A DNA stretch of 41,720 bases from an uncultured Eubacteriales bacterium (GTDB taxonomy: Bacteria > Bacillota > Clostridia > Christensenellales > UBA1242), in assembly GCA_900552105.1 (NCBI GenBank), contig URYH01000013.1, positions 1-41,720 of the forward strand, read 5' to 3'. This document shows positions 7,841 through 15,153 of the stretch, in pieces. The notes under the pieces are model-generated. The model was given only the letters and a program-made list of their open reading frames with translations. It searched no databases and was not told where the DNA came from. Numbering within the stretch: position 1 is the first letter of the stretch; each line of letters starts with the position of its first letter. The position numbers were made by a program, and so were the translations under genes.

Positions 7841-7869
7841 TTGTTAAAAAATTTAATATTTGTTAAAAT
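7841..7869 (+). promoter_or_regulatory. Promoter of the NifU-like/GGGtGRT/dtd operon
   Basis: TTGTTA (7841-7846), 17 bases, TAAAAT (7864-7869), followed by AAGGAG at 7881-7886 and the ATG at 7894. The region between the two divergent promoters is almost pure A+T. Confidence 0.65.
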
Positions 7870-7893
7870 TATTTCTTGTAAAGGAGAATAACT

Positions 7894-8574
7894 ATGAAAA
7901 ATTGTGGTGAATGCAAAATATGCAACGCAAAAGGTTTTGGACCTTCCCCAATTCCGGAAGAAGGCAATTACATCTCGAGCAAAAACATCAAAGATATCAG
8001 CGGATTTAGCCATGGCTGTGGCACTTGCGCTCCTCAACAAGGTGCGTGCAAACTAACAATCAATGTCAAAGACGGAATAATCAAAGAAGCACTTGTTGAA
8101 ACAATTGGTTGCAGTGGAATGACGCATTCTGCAGCAATGGCAAGCGAGATTTTGCCAGGAAAAACACTTCTTGAAGCACTAAACACCGACCTTGTTTGCG
8201 ACGCAATCAATGACGCAATGCAGAAAGTTTTTTTGCAACTCGTATATGGCAGAAGTCAATCCGCTTTTTCTGATGGAGGACTTGAAGTTGGCGCAGGACT
8301 TGAAGACCTTGGCAAACATAAATGCAGTCAAGTCGCCACATGCTATTCAACTCAAGACGGCGGTCCACGCTATCTCAATCTTGCCGAAGGTTATATCACC
8401 CGCCTTTCACTTGACAAAAATGGTGAAATCATTGGATACGAATATGTCAATATGGGCAATTTCATGACACTTGTTTCAAATGGCGAAGACACAAAGACTG
8501 CACTTGTTCGTAGCACAAAAAAATATGGAAGATTTGACGAAGGTGTATGCTTTGTCAACCCAAGAAAGGAGTGA
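7894..8574 (+). CDS. NifU-like iron-sulfur scaffold protein paired with GGGtGRT protein
   Basis: 226 residues. The middle (about residues 45-120) matches the NifU/IscU N-terminal fold: GACKLTINVKDGIIKEALVET, IGCSGMTHSAAMASEILPGKTLLEAL, then DAINDAM. Cysteines come at the very N-terminus (two CxxC pairs, NCGECKIC), in HGCGTCAPQQGAC, and at IGCSG, VCD, KC and TC: far more than in IscU, suggesting a cluster-binding protein rather than a simple scaffold. It is separated by only three bases from the GGGtGRT gene, the arrangement seen for this pair in many anaerobic Firmicutes. Substrate and target are unknown; a role in iron-sulfur or sulfur handling is inferred from the fold. AAGGAG gives a clear start. 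Confidence 0.75.
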   Translation: MKNCGECKICNAKGFGPSPIPEEGNYISSKNIKDISGFSHGCGTCAPQQGACKLTINVKDGIIKEALVETIGCSGMTHSAAMASEILPGKTLLEALNTDLVCDAINDAMQKVFLQLVYGRSQSAFSDGGLEVGAGLEDLGKHKCSQVATCYSTQDGGPRYLNLAEGYITRLSLDKNGEIIGYEYVNMGNFMTLVSNGEDTKTALVRSTKKYGRFDEGVCFVNPRKE

Positions 8575-8577
8575 GAT

Positions 8578-9582
8578 ATGAAAATTGTAAATTATGGACA
8601 ACGTTCAAATTCGATTGAAAGTTTTTTGAAAAAATATGGAATTAAAAGCATTCTTGAAGCAAAAGAATTTTGTTTAAGCCATGGTGTTGACTGTGAAAAA
8701 ATTGTCCGTGGCATTCAACCAATCGCTTTTGATGACGCAGTTGACGCATACACCTTGGGTGCTTGTGCTTCAATAAAACAAGGCATAAAAAACGCAAAAG
8801 ATGTTTGTTTGATGTTGGGCGAAGCACTGCAAGCATTTTGCATTCCTGGGAGTGTTGCTGACACGCGCGAAATTGGACTTGGTCACGGAAGACTTGGAGC
8901 AATGCTACTTGACGAAAACACAAAATGTTTTTGCTTTCTCGCTGGTCACGAAAGTTTTGCCGCAGCAGAAGGTGCGATTGGAATTGCAAAAACCGCAAAC
9001 CGCGTTCGTTCCACCCCACTCAAAGTCATTCTCAACGGACTTGGAAAAGATGCAGCATACATCATTGCAAGAATCAATGGTTTCACTTTTGTTGACACGG
9101 AATACAACCAAAAAACAAGAGAACTCAAAATAAGAAAAGAAATTTCTTTCTCATCAGACGAAAAAGGACAAGTTAAGATTTATGGTGCGTTTGATGTCAA
9201 CGAAGGTGTTGCAATCATGCAACATGAAAAAGTTGATGTTTCAATCACAGGAAATTCAACCAATCCAGTTCGTTTCCAACATCCTGTTGCCGGAACATAC
9301 AAAAAATGGTGCAACGAAAATGGCAAAAAATATTTTTCTGTTGCATCGGGTGGAGGAACTGGAAGAACTCTACACCCTGATAATGTCGGAGCGGGTCCGG
9401 CAAGTTATGGACTTACTGACACAATGGGAAGAATGCACTGCGATGTTCAGTTCGCTGGCTCATCGTCTGTTCCTGCCCATGTTGAAATGATGGGATTTAT
9501 TGGCATGGGCAACAACCCAATTGTTGGAGCAACCGTCGCAGTTGCTGTTGCATGCGCCCAAGCAACAGAGGAGAATAAATGA
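8578..9582 (+). CDS. GGGtGRT family protein (function unknown)
   Basis: 334 residues, recognised by the name-giving glycine motif SGGGTGRTLHPDNVGAGPAS at about residues 258-277, which looks like a nucleotide- or phosphate-binding loop, and by the C-terminal glycine/alanine-rich block with GFIGMGNNPIVGATVAVAVA. The N-terminus contains CLSHGVDCEKIVRGIQPI and GACASIKQG with conserved-looking cysteines. The start ATG is four bases after the preceding stop region (GAGTGAGATATG), and the end overlaps the dtd ATG (ATGA). The family has no established biochemical function that I know of. Its fixed association with a cysteine-rich NifU-like protein suggests they act together on sulfur or a metal cluster; that is inference. 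Confidence 0.88.
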   Translation: MKIVNYGQRSNSIESFLKKYGIKSILEAKEFCLSHGVDCEKIVRGIQPIAFDDAVDAYTLGACASIKQGIKNAKDVCLMLGEALQAFCIPGSVADTREIGLGHGRLGAMLLDENTKCFCFLAGHESFAAAEGAIGIAKTANRVRSTPLKVILNGLGKDAAYIIARINGFTFVDTEYNQKTRELKIRKEISFSSDEKGQVKIYGAFDVNEGVAIMQHEKVDVSITGNSTNPVRFQHPVAGTYKKWCNENGKKYFSVASGGGTGRTLHPDNVGAGPASYGLTDTMGRMHCDVQFAGSSSVPAHVEMMGFIGMGNNPIVGATVAVAVACAQATEENK

Positions 9583-10022
9583 AACTTGTCATTCAAAGAG
9601 TCAACAAAGCAAAACTTTCCGTCGACAACAAAATAATTAGCGAAATTGGACTCGGTTATTTGATTTTGGTTGGAATTGAACCAACTGATGACGAAAAGTT
9701 GATAAAATATTATGCTGAAAAAGTTTCGAAATTACGAATTTTTCGAGATGCGAACGGAAAAACCAATCTTTCAATAAAAGATGTCGGTGGCGAAATATTG
9801 GCAGTTTCAAACTTCACGCTTCTTGCTGAAACAAAGCGCACCAACAGACCAAGTTTTTCACATGCCGCCCCACCCGACCAAGCACTTGCACTCTACAATA
9901 TGTTTTGTGAAGAACTCAACACATTTGTTTCAACAAAGCGCGGAATATTTGGCGAACATATGCACATTGAAACAAATCTTGACGGTCCAGTGACAATTGT
10001 TATAGACACAAAAAATCCATGA
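9579..10022 (+). CDS. dtd: D-aminoacyl-tRNA deacylase
   Basis: 147 residues, the normal length. It hydrolyses D-amino acids and glycine mischarged on tRNA and acts as a homodimer. Visible motifs are MKLVIQRVNKAKLSVD at the N-terminus, GYLILVGIEPTDDE, the active-site strand AVSNFTLLAE and the C-terminal NLDGPVTIVID with the cis Gly-Pro. In the usual SQxxT motif Gln is replaced by Asn (SNFTL), which I believe occurs in other members, so activity is probably kept. The start overlaps the stop of the GGGtGRT gene (ATGA). The stop codon lies within the stem of the terminator that follows. Confidence 0.95.
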   Translation: MKLVIQRVNKAKLSVDNKIISEIGLGYLILVGIEPTDDEKLIKYYAEKVSKLRIFRDANGKTNLSIKDVGGEILAVSNFTLLAETKRTNRPSFSHAAPPDQALALYNMFCEELNTFVSTKRGIFGEHMHIETNLDGPVTIVIDTKNP

Positions 10023-10042
10023 GTCACCTCATGGATTTTTTT
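10013..10042 (+). terminator. Intrinsic terminator between dtd and the convergent gene
   Basis: An 11-bp perfect stem AAATCCATGAG / CTCATGGATTT with loop TCAC, followed by TTTT. The complementary strand has an equivalent U-rich tail, so it can also serve the convergent minus-strand gene, whose stop is at 10041-10043. Confidence 0.85.
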
Positions 10043-10469
10043 AGCGTTGCAGTTCGCAAGATTGAGACTGATAATGTTGCGTCAATTTTTGTTGAAGCCT
10101 TTTGAGATTATTCACTTGATAGTGTTTGTTTGTAATTTCCTTGATTGGCCATGCATTGAACTCAATCATTGCAGATGGATTAATAATTGCTCCCAAGTAA
10201 AAATACCTTATTGCTTTTTTTGGAAATCTATATGAAGATGTCCCCCACTGCAAAAAACCAAACACTCTTGCTTTGCGCCCACGTTTTGTTATTTCAATAT
10301 GGTCCCAAAGTTTGACAACCTGTTTGGTATCATCGTTCGGATTGGCAACAAACTCATTGCCATCAAGGTCATAAAGCTTTTTTGTTTCTCTATCACGATA
10401 CAAAAAAGAAATCGTTTTTGATTTTTTATCTTGAATAAAAAACATATTATTGGCATGAATTTTGCTCAT
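10041..10469 (-). CDS. Hypothetical protein with its own promoter
   Basis: 142 residues; no family recognised. The protein is basic and probably soluble (no membrane segment), with a beta-rich first half (MFFIQDKKSKTISFLYRDRETKKLYDLDGNEF), a KLWDHIEITKRGRKARVFGFLQWG segment, RFPKKAIRYFYLGAIINPSAMIEFNAWPI, and a polar Gln/Lys-rich tail. The start is ATG at 10469 with GAGG five bases ahead; a GTG two codons upstream is within the binding site and unlikely. It is a single-gene unit: promoter at 10485-10512 and shared terminator with dtd. The YRDRETKKLYDLDGNE part suggests a small antiparallel sheet, but no function can be given. Confidence 0.7.
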   Translation of the reverse strand: MSKIHANNMFFIQDKKSKTISFLYRDRETKKLYDLDGNEFVANPNDDTKQVVKLWDHIEITKRGRKARVFGFLQWGTSSYRFPKKAIRYFYLGAIINPSAMIEFNAWPIKEITNKHYQVNNLKRLQQKLTQHYQSQSCELQR

Positions 10470-10484
10470 GGTCACCTCGCAAAT

Positions 10485-10512
10485 ATATTATCACAAAATT
10501 TGTTTATGTCAA
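10485..10512 (-). promoter_or_regulatory. Promoter of the hypothetical gene at 10041-10469
   Basis: Minus strand TTGACA (10512-10507), 16 bases, TAATAT (10490-10485). A consensus -35 box lying immediately after the rpmA terminator. Confidence 0.7.
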
Positions 10513-10516
10513 CAAC

Positions 10517-10542
10517 AAAAAATCTTGGTCGCCCAAGATTTT
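10517..10542 (-). terminator. Intrinsic terminator of rplU-prp-rpmA
   Basis: A 10-bp perfect stem AAAATCTTGG / CCAAGATTTT with loop GCGA in the minus-strand transcript, ending in a run of six U. It lies 14 bases after the rpmA stop. Confidence 0.8.
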
Positions 10543-10555
10543 GTTTTTTAATTAA

Positions 10556-10834
10556 TTAGTCGTTTTCAACAACTGAAACAATTTTTTTGTCTCCGCTTTT
10601 TGAGAACTTAACTGCGCCATCAACCAACGCAAAACAAGTGTAATCTTTTCCAAGTCCAACATTTTTTCCAGGATAAACTTTTGTTCCACGTTGACGAATG
10701 ATGATTGAACCAGCAAGAACTTGTTGTCCGTCTGCTGCTTTCACACCCAAACGTTTCGAATTTGAATCTCTGCCGTTTTTGGTGCTTCCGCCACCTTTCT
10801 TATGAGCGAAGAGTTGAATATTAAAAAATTTCAT
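10556..10834 (-). CDS. rpmA: Ribosomal protein bL27 with Prp-cleaved N-terminal extension
   Basis: 92 residues. It begins MKFFNIQLFAHKKGGGSTKNG: the short extension ending IQLFA before HKKGGG is the Firmicute-type leader that the protease Prp removes so that the mature bL27 tail can reach the peptidyl transferase centre. The rest (GRDSNSKRLGVKAADGQ, IIIRQRGTKVYPGKNVGLGKDYTCFALVDGAVKF) is a complete bL27. Two ATGs precede; the upstream one touches the GGAGG binding site, so the second (10834) is chosen. The start overlaps the end of prp, which supplies the protease for this very protein. Confidence 0.96.
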   Translation of the reverse strand: MKFFNIQLFAHKKGGGSTKNGRDSNSKRLGVKAADGQQVLAGSIIIRQRGTKVYPGKNVGLGKDYTCFALVDGAVKFSKSGDKKIVSVVEND

Positions 10835-11159
10835 AATCATCCTCCAACTTTATATACTTTTTGTAGGCACGTTGAATTTCTTTGAGTCCCAAGAGCATGG
10901 TTTCAAACAAAACTTGTGATTCTTCAACTTTTTTGAAATCAGTTGTTTTGAGAGCAACCTTCAAATATCCCCTTTTGTCATCACGCTTGATGTCAATATC
11001 TTGCTTTTGAACTTTTTGGAGTCCCAAAACACAAGTGAGCGAAAGTGTTGAAATTGCCGAACAAACAATGTCGCTTCCTTCAACATCATAACCTGTGTGA
11101 CCAGAACATTCAAAGCCAATAATACTTTTGTTTTGCCTAAAAATTTTGATATGCGTCAT
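10821..11159 (-). CDS. prp: Ribosomal-processing cysteine protease Prp
   Basis: 112 residues, normal for the YsxB/Prp family. The motif GHTGYDVEGSDIVCSAIST carries the catalytic His21 and Cys33. Prp removes the N-terminal extension of bL27, which is present in the next gene here. The ATG at 11159 lies directly after the rplU stop and the end overlaps rpmA, the conserved rplU-prp-rpmA order. The C-terminal part (ETMLLGLKEIQRAYKKYIKL) forms the usual long helix. Confidence 0.95.
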   Translation of the reverse strand: MTHIKIFRQNKSIIGFECSGHTGYDVEGSDIVCSAISTLSLTCVLGLQKVQKQDIDIKRDDKRGYLKVALKTTDFKKVEESQVLFETMLLGLKEIQRAYKKYIKLEDDYEIF

Positions 11160-11160
11160 A

Positions 11161-11466
11161 TTACTTTACCGATGTGATTTTTACTTTTGTAAATGGTTGT
11201 CTATGACCTTGTTTTTTGCGTTCGTTTTTCTTTGGTTTATATTTGAAAACAACGATTTTGTCGCCTTTTCCGTGAGCCAAAACTTCAGCTTCAACACTGT
11301 GGTCTGAAACTAATGGATTTCCAGCAACAACTTTGTCATTATCACAGAAGAGCAAAACGTCAAAATTTACTTTGTCGCCAACGTTTCTTTCAATCTTTTC
11401 GATTTCGATAACATCGCCTTCTGAAACTTTATATTGTTTTCCACCGGTCTGAATGATAGCAAACAT
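11161..11466 (-). CDS. rplU: Ribosomal protein bL21
   Basis: 101 residues, normal length. It begins MFAIIQTGGKQYKVSEGDVIEIEKI and ends with the KPKKNERKKQGHRQPFTKVKI signature that contacts 23S rRNA. The start ATG at 11466 has GGAGGT at ideal spacing; an earlier GTG/TTG-type start would lie inside the binding site. It is the first gene of the rplU-prp-rpmA operon, preceded by a 108-base leader. Confidence 0.97.
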   Translation of the reverse strand: MFAIIQTGGKQYKVSEGDVIEIEKIERNVGDKVNFDVLLFCDNDKVVAGNPLVSDHSVEAEVLAHGKGDKIVVFKYKPKKNERKKQGHRQPFTKVKITSVK

Positions 11467-11574
11467 AATACTACCTCCTTCCTTCAATACTCGCTATTAT
11501 GGTGTTTTGGGATTCGTTTTGTTATCAAAACTCAATCCATGCAAAAACTTTGTCCAACCATTTTTATGCGGCCG
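11467..11574 (-). ncRNA. Putative L21-type leader of rplU
   Basis: About 108 bases are transcribed before rplU, from the promoter at 11581-11609. The leader contains a hairpin with GATT, then TTTTG-ATAA-CAAAA, then AATC, and a possible outer pairing of CTCG near the 5' end with CGAG just before the ribosome binding site. Firmicute rplU operons usually carry a structured leader (Rfam L21_leader) thought to bind bL21 and repress its own synthesis. Position and the long-range CUCG/CGAG pairing fit. A covariance-model match was not run. Confidence 0.55.
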
Positions 11575-11580
11575 AGACTT

Positions 11581-11609
11581 AATATAACAAAAAGCAATTT
11601 TTTTGTCAA
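11581..11609 (-). promoter_or_regulatory. Promoter of rplU-prp-rpmA
   Basis: Minus strand TTGACA (11609-11604), 17 bases, TATATT (11586-11581): near-consensus sigma-A promoter, expected for a ribosomal protein operon. Confidence 0.85.
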
Positions 11610-11628
11610 TAAATATTATTAAATAAAT

Positions 11629-13023
11629 TTATTTATCTTTTTGAATATGATTAATGTAGGAAAGAGCAACTGTGTCAAACTTGTTTTTCGAATATACTTT
11701 GTTAAAAAGTGCGAGAGATTGAGGATATTTTTTGTCATCAAACAACCTCACCGCCTCTTCAAATTGGTCTTTATAAAGATTGAGATTATATCTTTGGTCC
11801 TGGTCATAGGTGTCCAAAAGTTCAAACATTGCAAAGCGTTTTTCGCCATTGAAAGAGAGCAAACCAATATAGCGATAAGAATACGCCTTGTCGTTTTTGA
11901 TTGCATTGAGTGTGCGCTTTGAAAAAATAACTTTTGTGCCATAAAGTTTGTTGACTTCTTGCATTTTTGATGTGTAGTTGACATTATCAGAAATAATTGT
12001 TGGAGATTTTCTTTGCTCATCACCCACCACACCAAACACAACTTCGCCCGTATGAAGACCAATTCCAATATCAATATTAAACGGTTTTTTTTCGAGTGCG
12101 TTTTTTATATTTACTTCACGCACAATTTCTTTTGCACAAAGCATTGCATTATTTGCGCTTGAAAAAACTGCAAGGACACCATCTCCGAGATATTTATCCA
12201 CAAAGCCTTGATGCTTTCGAATGATTGGTGTGACAACTCCAAGATAGTCGTTAATAAATTTGAAATTATCTGTTAGTGACAATGTTTCGCTTTTGAGTGT
12301 TGAGTTTCTTATATCACAAAACATTGTTGTCACTTCTTTTGTGACACTACCACCAAGTTCCAATTCAGAAAAACTTCGTTTGCCGAGATACTTAATAAAT
12401 TGTTTTGGCACAACTTTTTCATATTCATCACTTGCAATTTTAATCAACTTGTCTTTTTCGGCAAGTTTTTTATCAATTTGACTAAGTCCTGTTGCAATTT
12501 CAGAAAATTCTCGACTTCCCCCAACCTTATATTTAATTTTGTGTTCGCCTTTATTCATATCATAGATGATGCCGTTGATTTTCTTAATTGGTTTTGAAAG
12601 CACACGAAAAGATATTGCAAGAAAAGCAATATATAACACTGCCAAGACTGCAATCAAGACATACACAATTGTATAGTTTTGTCCAATCCCAGAAACTTGC
12701 CTAAAATTCACAACTGGAGCATAAGAAATTGAGTTGATGTTATAGAGAACAACAACCAAAAATGCAAAAACAGCAGTTGAAGAAATTGTTGAGAAAAAAA
12801 GTTTTCTTGGAAAAGAAAGTTTTTTCACAAATCTTATAAACAAAACAAAACCCGTAATCACCCAAAGCAAAAAGAATGTCAGAGCAATGATGCTTTGCCG
12901 ATTAAACGTAAAAGCAACTCCACCACTTATGTTCACAATTGAAAGCAGTGCAGTAAAAAACACTCCCGCACCAACAAGAGCAATAACATTTATGATTAAC
13001 AACACTTTTGTGCTTGTTTTCAT
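11629..13023 (-). CDS. Membrane-bound class III adenylate/guanylate cyclase
   Basis: 464 residues. Four membrane segments (about residues 7-30, 44-64, 75-97, 117-140) lead into a HAMP-like region (141-190) and a class III cyclase domain (about 228-405) with metal-binding Asp237 (TTMFCDIRNST) and Asp281 (KYLGDGVLAVF), Lys277 in the nucleotide-recognition loop and Asn349 in DNVNYTSKM. A TPR-like tail (about 420-460) follows. The two metal Asp make it catalytic-looking; Thr342 at the base-recognition position favours ATP. The transition-state Arg that normally follows Asn by four is Lys353, so activity may be reduced. A membrane signal presumably controls cAMP, or possibly cGMP, output. No promoter is clear in the 39 bases after mtaB; the two may be co-transcribed. 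Confidence 0.88.
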   Translation of the reverse strand: MKTSTKVLLIINVIALVGAGVFFTALLSIVNISGGVAFTFNRQSIIALTFFLLWVITGFVLFIRFVKKLSFPRKLFFSTISSTAVFAFLVVVLYNINSISYAPVVNFRQVSGIGQNYTIVYVLIAVLAVLYIAFLAISFRVLSKPIKKINGIIYDMNKGEHKIKYKVGGSREFSEIATGLSQIDKKLAEKDKLIKIASDEYEKVVPKQFIKYLGKRSFSELELGGSVTKEVTTMFCDIRNSTLKSETLSLTDNFKFINDYLGVVTPIIRKHQGFVDKYLGDGVLAVFSSANNAMLCAKEIVREVNIKNALEKKPFNIDIGIGLHTGEVVFGVVGDEQRKSPTIISDNVNYTSKMQEVNKLYGTKVIFSKRTLNAIKNDKAYSYRYIGLLSFNGEKRFAMFELLDTYDQDQRYNLNLYKDQFEEAVRLFDDKKYPQSLALFNKVYSKNKFDTVALSYINHIQKDK

Positions 13024-13062
13024 AAATTTAATTTCTCCAATGCGAGAGTATTTATTCTTATT

Positions 13063-14313
13063 TTACACTTTTTTGCAAACCGCAACCCCGTCTTGAACAT
13101 CTTGAATTTTAACCGTCACGATTTGGTTGTTTTGATAACCGCCGTCAATGATTTTGCATCGGATATAGTTTTCGGTGTATCCCCAAGCATATCCGCCGTC
13201 AAATGACTCAACGAGAAGTTGATGTTTTTGGTGACTTGATTTCTTTATATACTTGTTGTGAAGTTCTTGCGCCACTTTTTGCAAAATTTCAACGCGCCTT
13301 GCTTTTTCTGAATTTGGGATTTGGTCACGCATTCTGCTTGCGACAGTGCCTTCTCGTTTTGAATAGGGAAACACATGAACATTTGCAAATTGGACTTTTT
13401 TAACAAAATTCACTGTCTGCCAAAACATTTCTTCCGTCTCCCCTGGAAAACCAACAATAATATCTGTTGTTATTGCTGGATTTTTAAGCACTTTGCGAAG
13501 CATCTTAATGCGCTTGTAATAGTCTTCGGTTGTATAGTGTCGATTCATCTTTTTGAGAATACTGTCACACCCGCTTTGAAGCGACAAATGAAAGTGCGGA
13601 CATAGATTTGTTATTCCTTTGAGACCTTTGATAAAATCCTTGTCAATAAGTGTATTCTCGATTGACCCAAGTCTAACGCGATATGTTTTGCTTTCAAGAT
13701 TTTTTAGAAGTGTCAAAAGCGCACGCTTCCCGTCAATCTTATAGTCTGTTATATCAATTCCAGTGATAACAATCTCTTTTGCGTGCTCGGACAGAGTTTG
13801 AACTTCATTCATAATTTCAACAATATTTCTCGACCTGCTTCTTCCGCGAAGATATGGGATTATGCAGTATGAGCAAAAGTTGTTGCACCCGTCTTGAATT
13901 TTCACATATGCACGAGTGTGGCTTGGTTCTGGAAAATAGCATTCATCATAGTTTTCGTCAAGCGGTGCAATTTTGACATCGGTTTGGTCGAGTTCGTCAA
14001 TAAGCGCAAGTTTGTTCTTGACGCCACGCACCAAGGTCACGCCTTCAAGGTTTTTGAATTGCTCGGAATTTTTTTGACTTGCACAGCCCGTTATGATTAT
14101 TTTTGCGTTTGGGTTCAATTTTCTGCATTTTGAAACCATCTGCCTGCTTTTGCGTTCTGCTTCATTTGTGACGGCACAAGTATTGATAATGTATATATCT
14201 GCTGGTTCAAAGTTGTCACAAACCTCATGCCCCATATTTTTTAGGGCAAGTCGGAGCGAGTCACTTTCGTATGAATTAACTTTGCAACCAAGTGTTATTA
14301 TTGCGATTTTCAT
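13063..14313 (-). CDS. mtaB: tRNA t6A37 methylthiotransferase MtaB
   Basis: 416 residues. This radical-SAM enzyme converts t6A to ms2t6A at position 37 of tRNAs reading ANN codons. The N-terminal UPF0004 domain has the three cluster cysteines (TLGCKVN at 10, NTCAVT, TGCASQ), the radical-SAM domain has CNNFCSYC with the CxxxCxxC spacing, then HFHLSLQSGC, TTDIIVGFPGETEE, and a C-terminal TRAM domain that binds tRNA. The start is the ATG at 14313 that gives MKIAIITLGCKVN; 12 further upstream codons are open but outside the family. The ribosome binding site is weak (CGGTT). It is separated from the rsmE operon by a strong terminator. Confidence 0.95.
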   Translation of the reverse strand: MKIAIITLGCKVNSYESDSLRLALKNMGHEVCDNFEPADIYIINTCAVTNEAERKSRQMVSKCRKLNPNAKIIITGCASQKNSEQFKNLEGVTLVRGVKNKLALIDELDQTDVKIAPLDENYDECYFPEPSHTRAYVKIQDGCNNFCSYCIIPYLRGRSRSRNIVEIMNEVQTLSEHAKEIVITGIDITDYKIDGKRALLTLLKNLESKTYRVRLGSIENTLIDKDFIKGLKGITNLCPHFHLSLQSGCDSILKKMNRHYTTEDYYKRIKMLRKVLKNPAITTDIIVGFPGETEEMFWQTVNFVKKVQFANVHVFPYSKREGTVASRMRDQIPNSEKARRVEILQKVAQELHNKYIKKSSHQKHQLLVESFDGGYAWGYTENYIRCKIIDGGYQNNQIVTVKIQDVQDGVAVCKKV

Positions 14314-14380
14314 AACCGAAATATTAACACATATCGTCAATTTTCGCAATTACAATGTCAAAAATTAATAAAAATTGCAT

Positions 14381-14431
14381 AAAAAAAGACCAAATTTTGA
14401 AGTTTGATGAAAATTTGCTTCAAATTTGGTC
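14381..14431 (-). terminator. Intrinsic terminator of the hrcA-grpE-dnaK-dnaJ-rsmE operon
   Basis: Arms at 14418-14431 and 14388-14402 pair over 14 bp (GACCAAATTTGAAG with its complement, one bulged base), with a 15-base loop, followed in the minus-strand RNA by seven U (14387-14381). It begins six bases after the rsmE stop. Confidence 0.9.
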
Positions 14432-14436
14432 AAATT

Positions 14437-15153
14437 TTAATCCATTTCGCCAAGGAGCATCATGACGCAGCCAGCGGTCACAATCGCCGCAGTTTCAGCT
14501 CGAAGAATGCGTTTTCCGAGTGTGATTGATTTCACACCCGCATTTTGCAATTTTTCTATCTCGTTTGGAGAAAATCCTCCTTCACTGCCAACAATGATTG
14601 CAACACTTCCCAAAAATCCTTCAAAAAGTGTTCGAAGAGGTCGGCTTGTTTCATGCTCATTGCAAAATACAACCATATCATATTTTTTAATTTCTTCAAG
14701 CATTGCCGAAAACTTCATTGGCGAAGACACTTCCATTGGGACTGTCCTTCGACATTGCTTGCAAGCCTCAGTTGCAATTTTGTTGTATCTTGGAGTTTTG
14801 TCGGCTTGGCATTTCGCGATTGAAAAATCGCTGTCAAACGGAACAAGTCGCTTGATTCCAAGTTCACTGAGTTTTTGAATGATGAGGTCGAATTTATCAC
14901 CTTTCACGCACGCCTGAAAAACGGCGACATTTGCTTCTGCATCGGTCGAAACTAGTCTTTCGCTCACAACTTCGCAAATTGCGCGTCCAGACGAAATTTC
15001 GGCAATTCTGCACTCATATTCTTTTGAATCGCCACATATTGCCAAAAATGAATCGCCCTCTTTCATTCTCAAAACTTTGGCCATATGCAAAAATTGGTCG
15101 CCCGAAACCACCAATTTTTGATTATCAATTTTATCAACAAAAAATCTTCTCAT
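14437..15153 (-). CDS. rsmE: 16S rRNA m3U1498 methyltransferase RsmE
   Basis: 238 residues, the family norm. An N-terminal PUA-like domain (MRRFFVDKI, HMAKVLRMKEGD) is followed by a SPOUT methyltransferase domain with IVGSEGGFSPNEI and the knot-forming end VKSITLGKRILRAETAAIVT. It methylates U1498 of 16S rRNA in the assembled small subunit. The ATG at 15153 overlaps the dnaJ TGA by one base; a GTG one codon earlier is an alternative. Following dnaJ is the usual place for rsmE (or prmA-rsmE) in Firmicutes; prmA is missing here. Confidence 0.95.
   Translation of the reverse strand: MRRFFVDKIDNQKLVVSGDQFLHMAKVLRMKEGDSFLAICGDSKEYECRIAEISSGRAICEVVSERLVSTDAEANVAVFQACVKGDKFDLIIQKLSELGIKRLVPFDSDFSIAKCQADKTPRYNKIATEACKQCRRTVPMEVSSPMKFSAMLEEIKKYDMVVFCNEHETSRPLRTLFEGFLGSVAIIVGSEGGFSPNEIEKLQNAGVKSITLGKRILRAETAAIVTAGCVMMLLGEMD

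Noticed and set aside
8642..9019. 125-residue minus-strand frame inside the GGGtGRT gene
   Set aside because: Shadow of a strongly supported gene on the plus strand.
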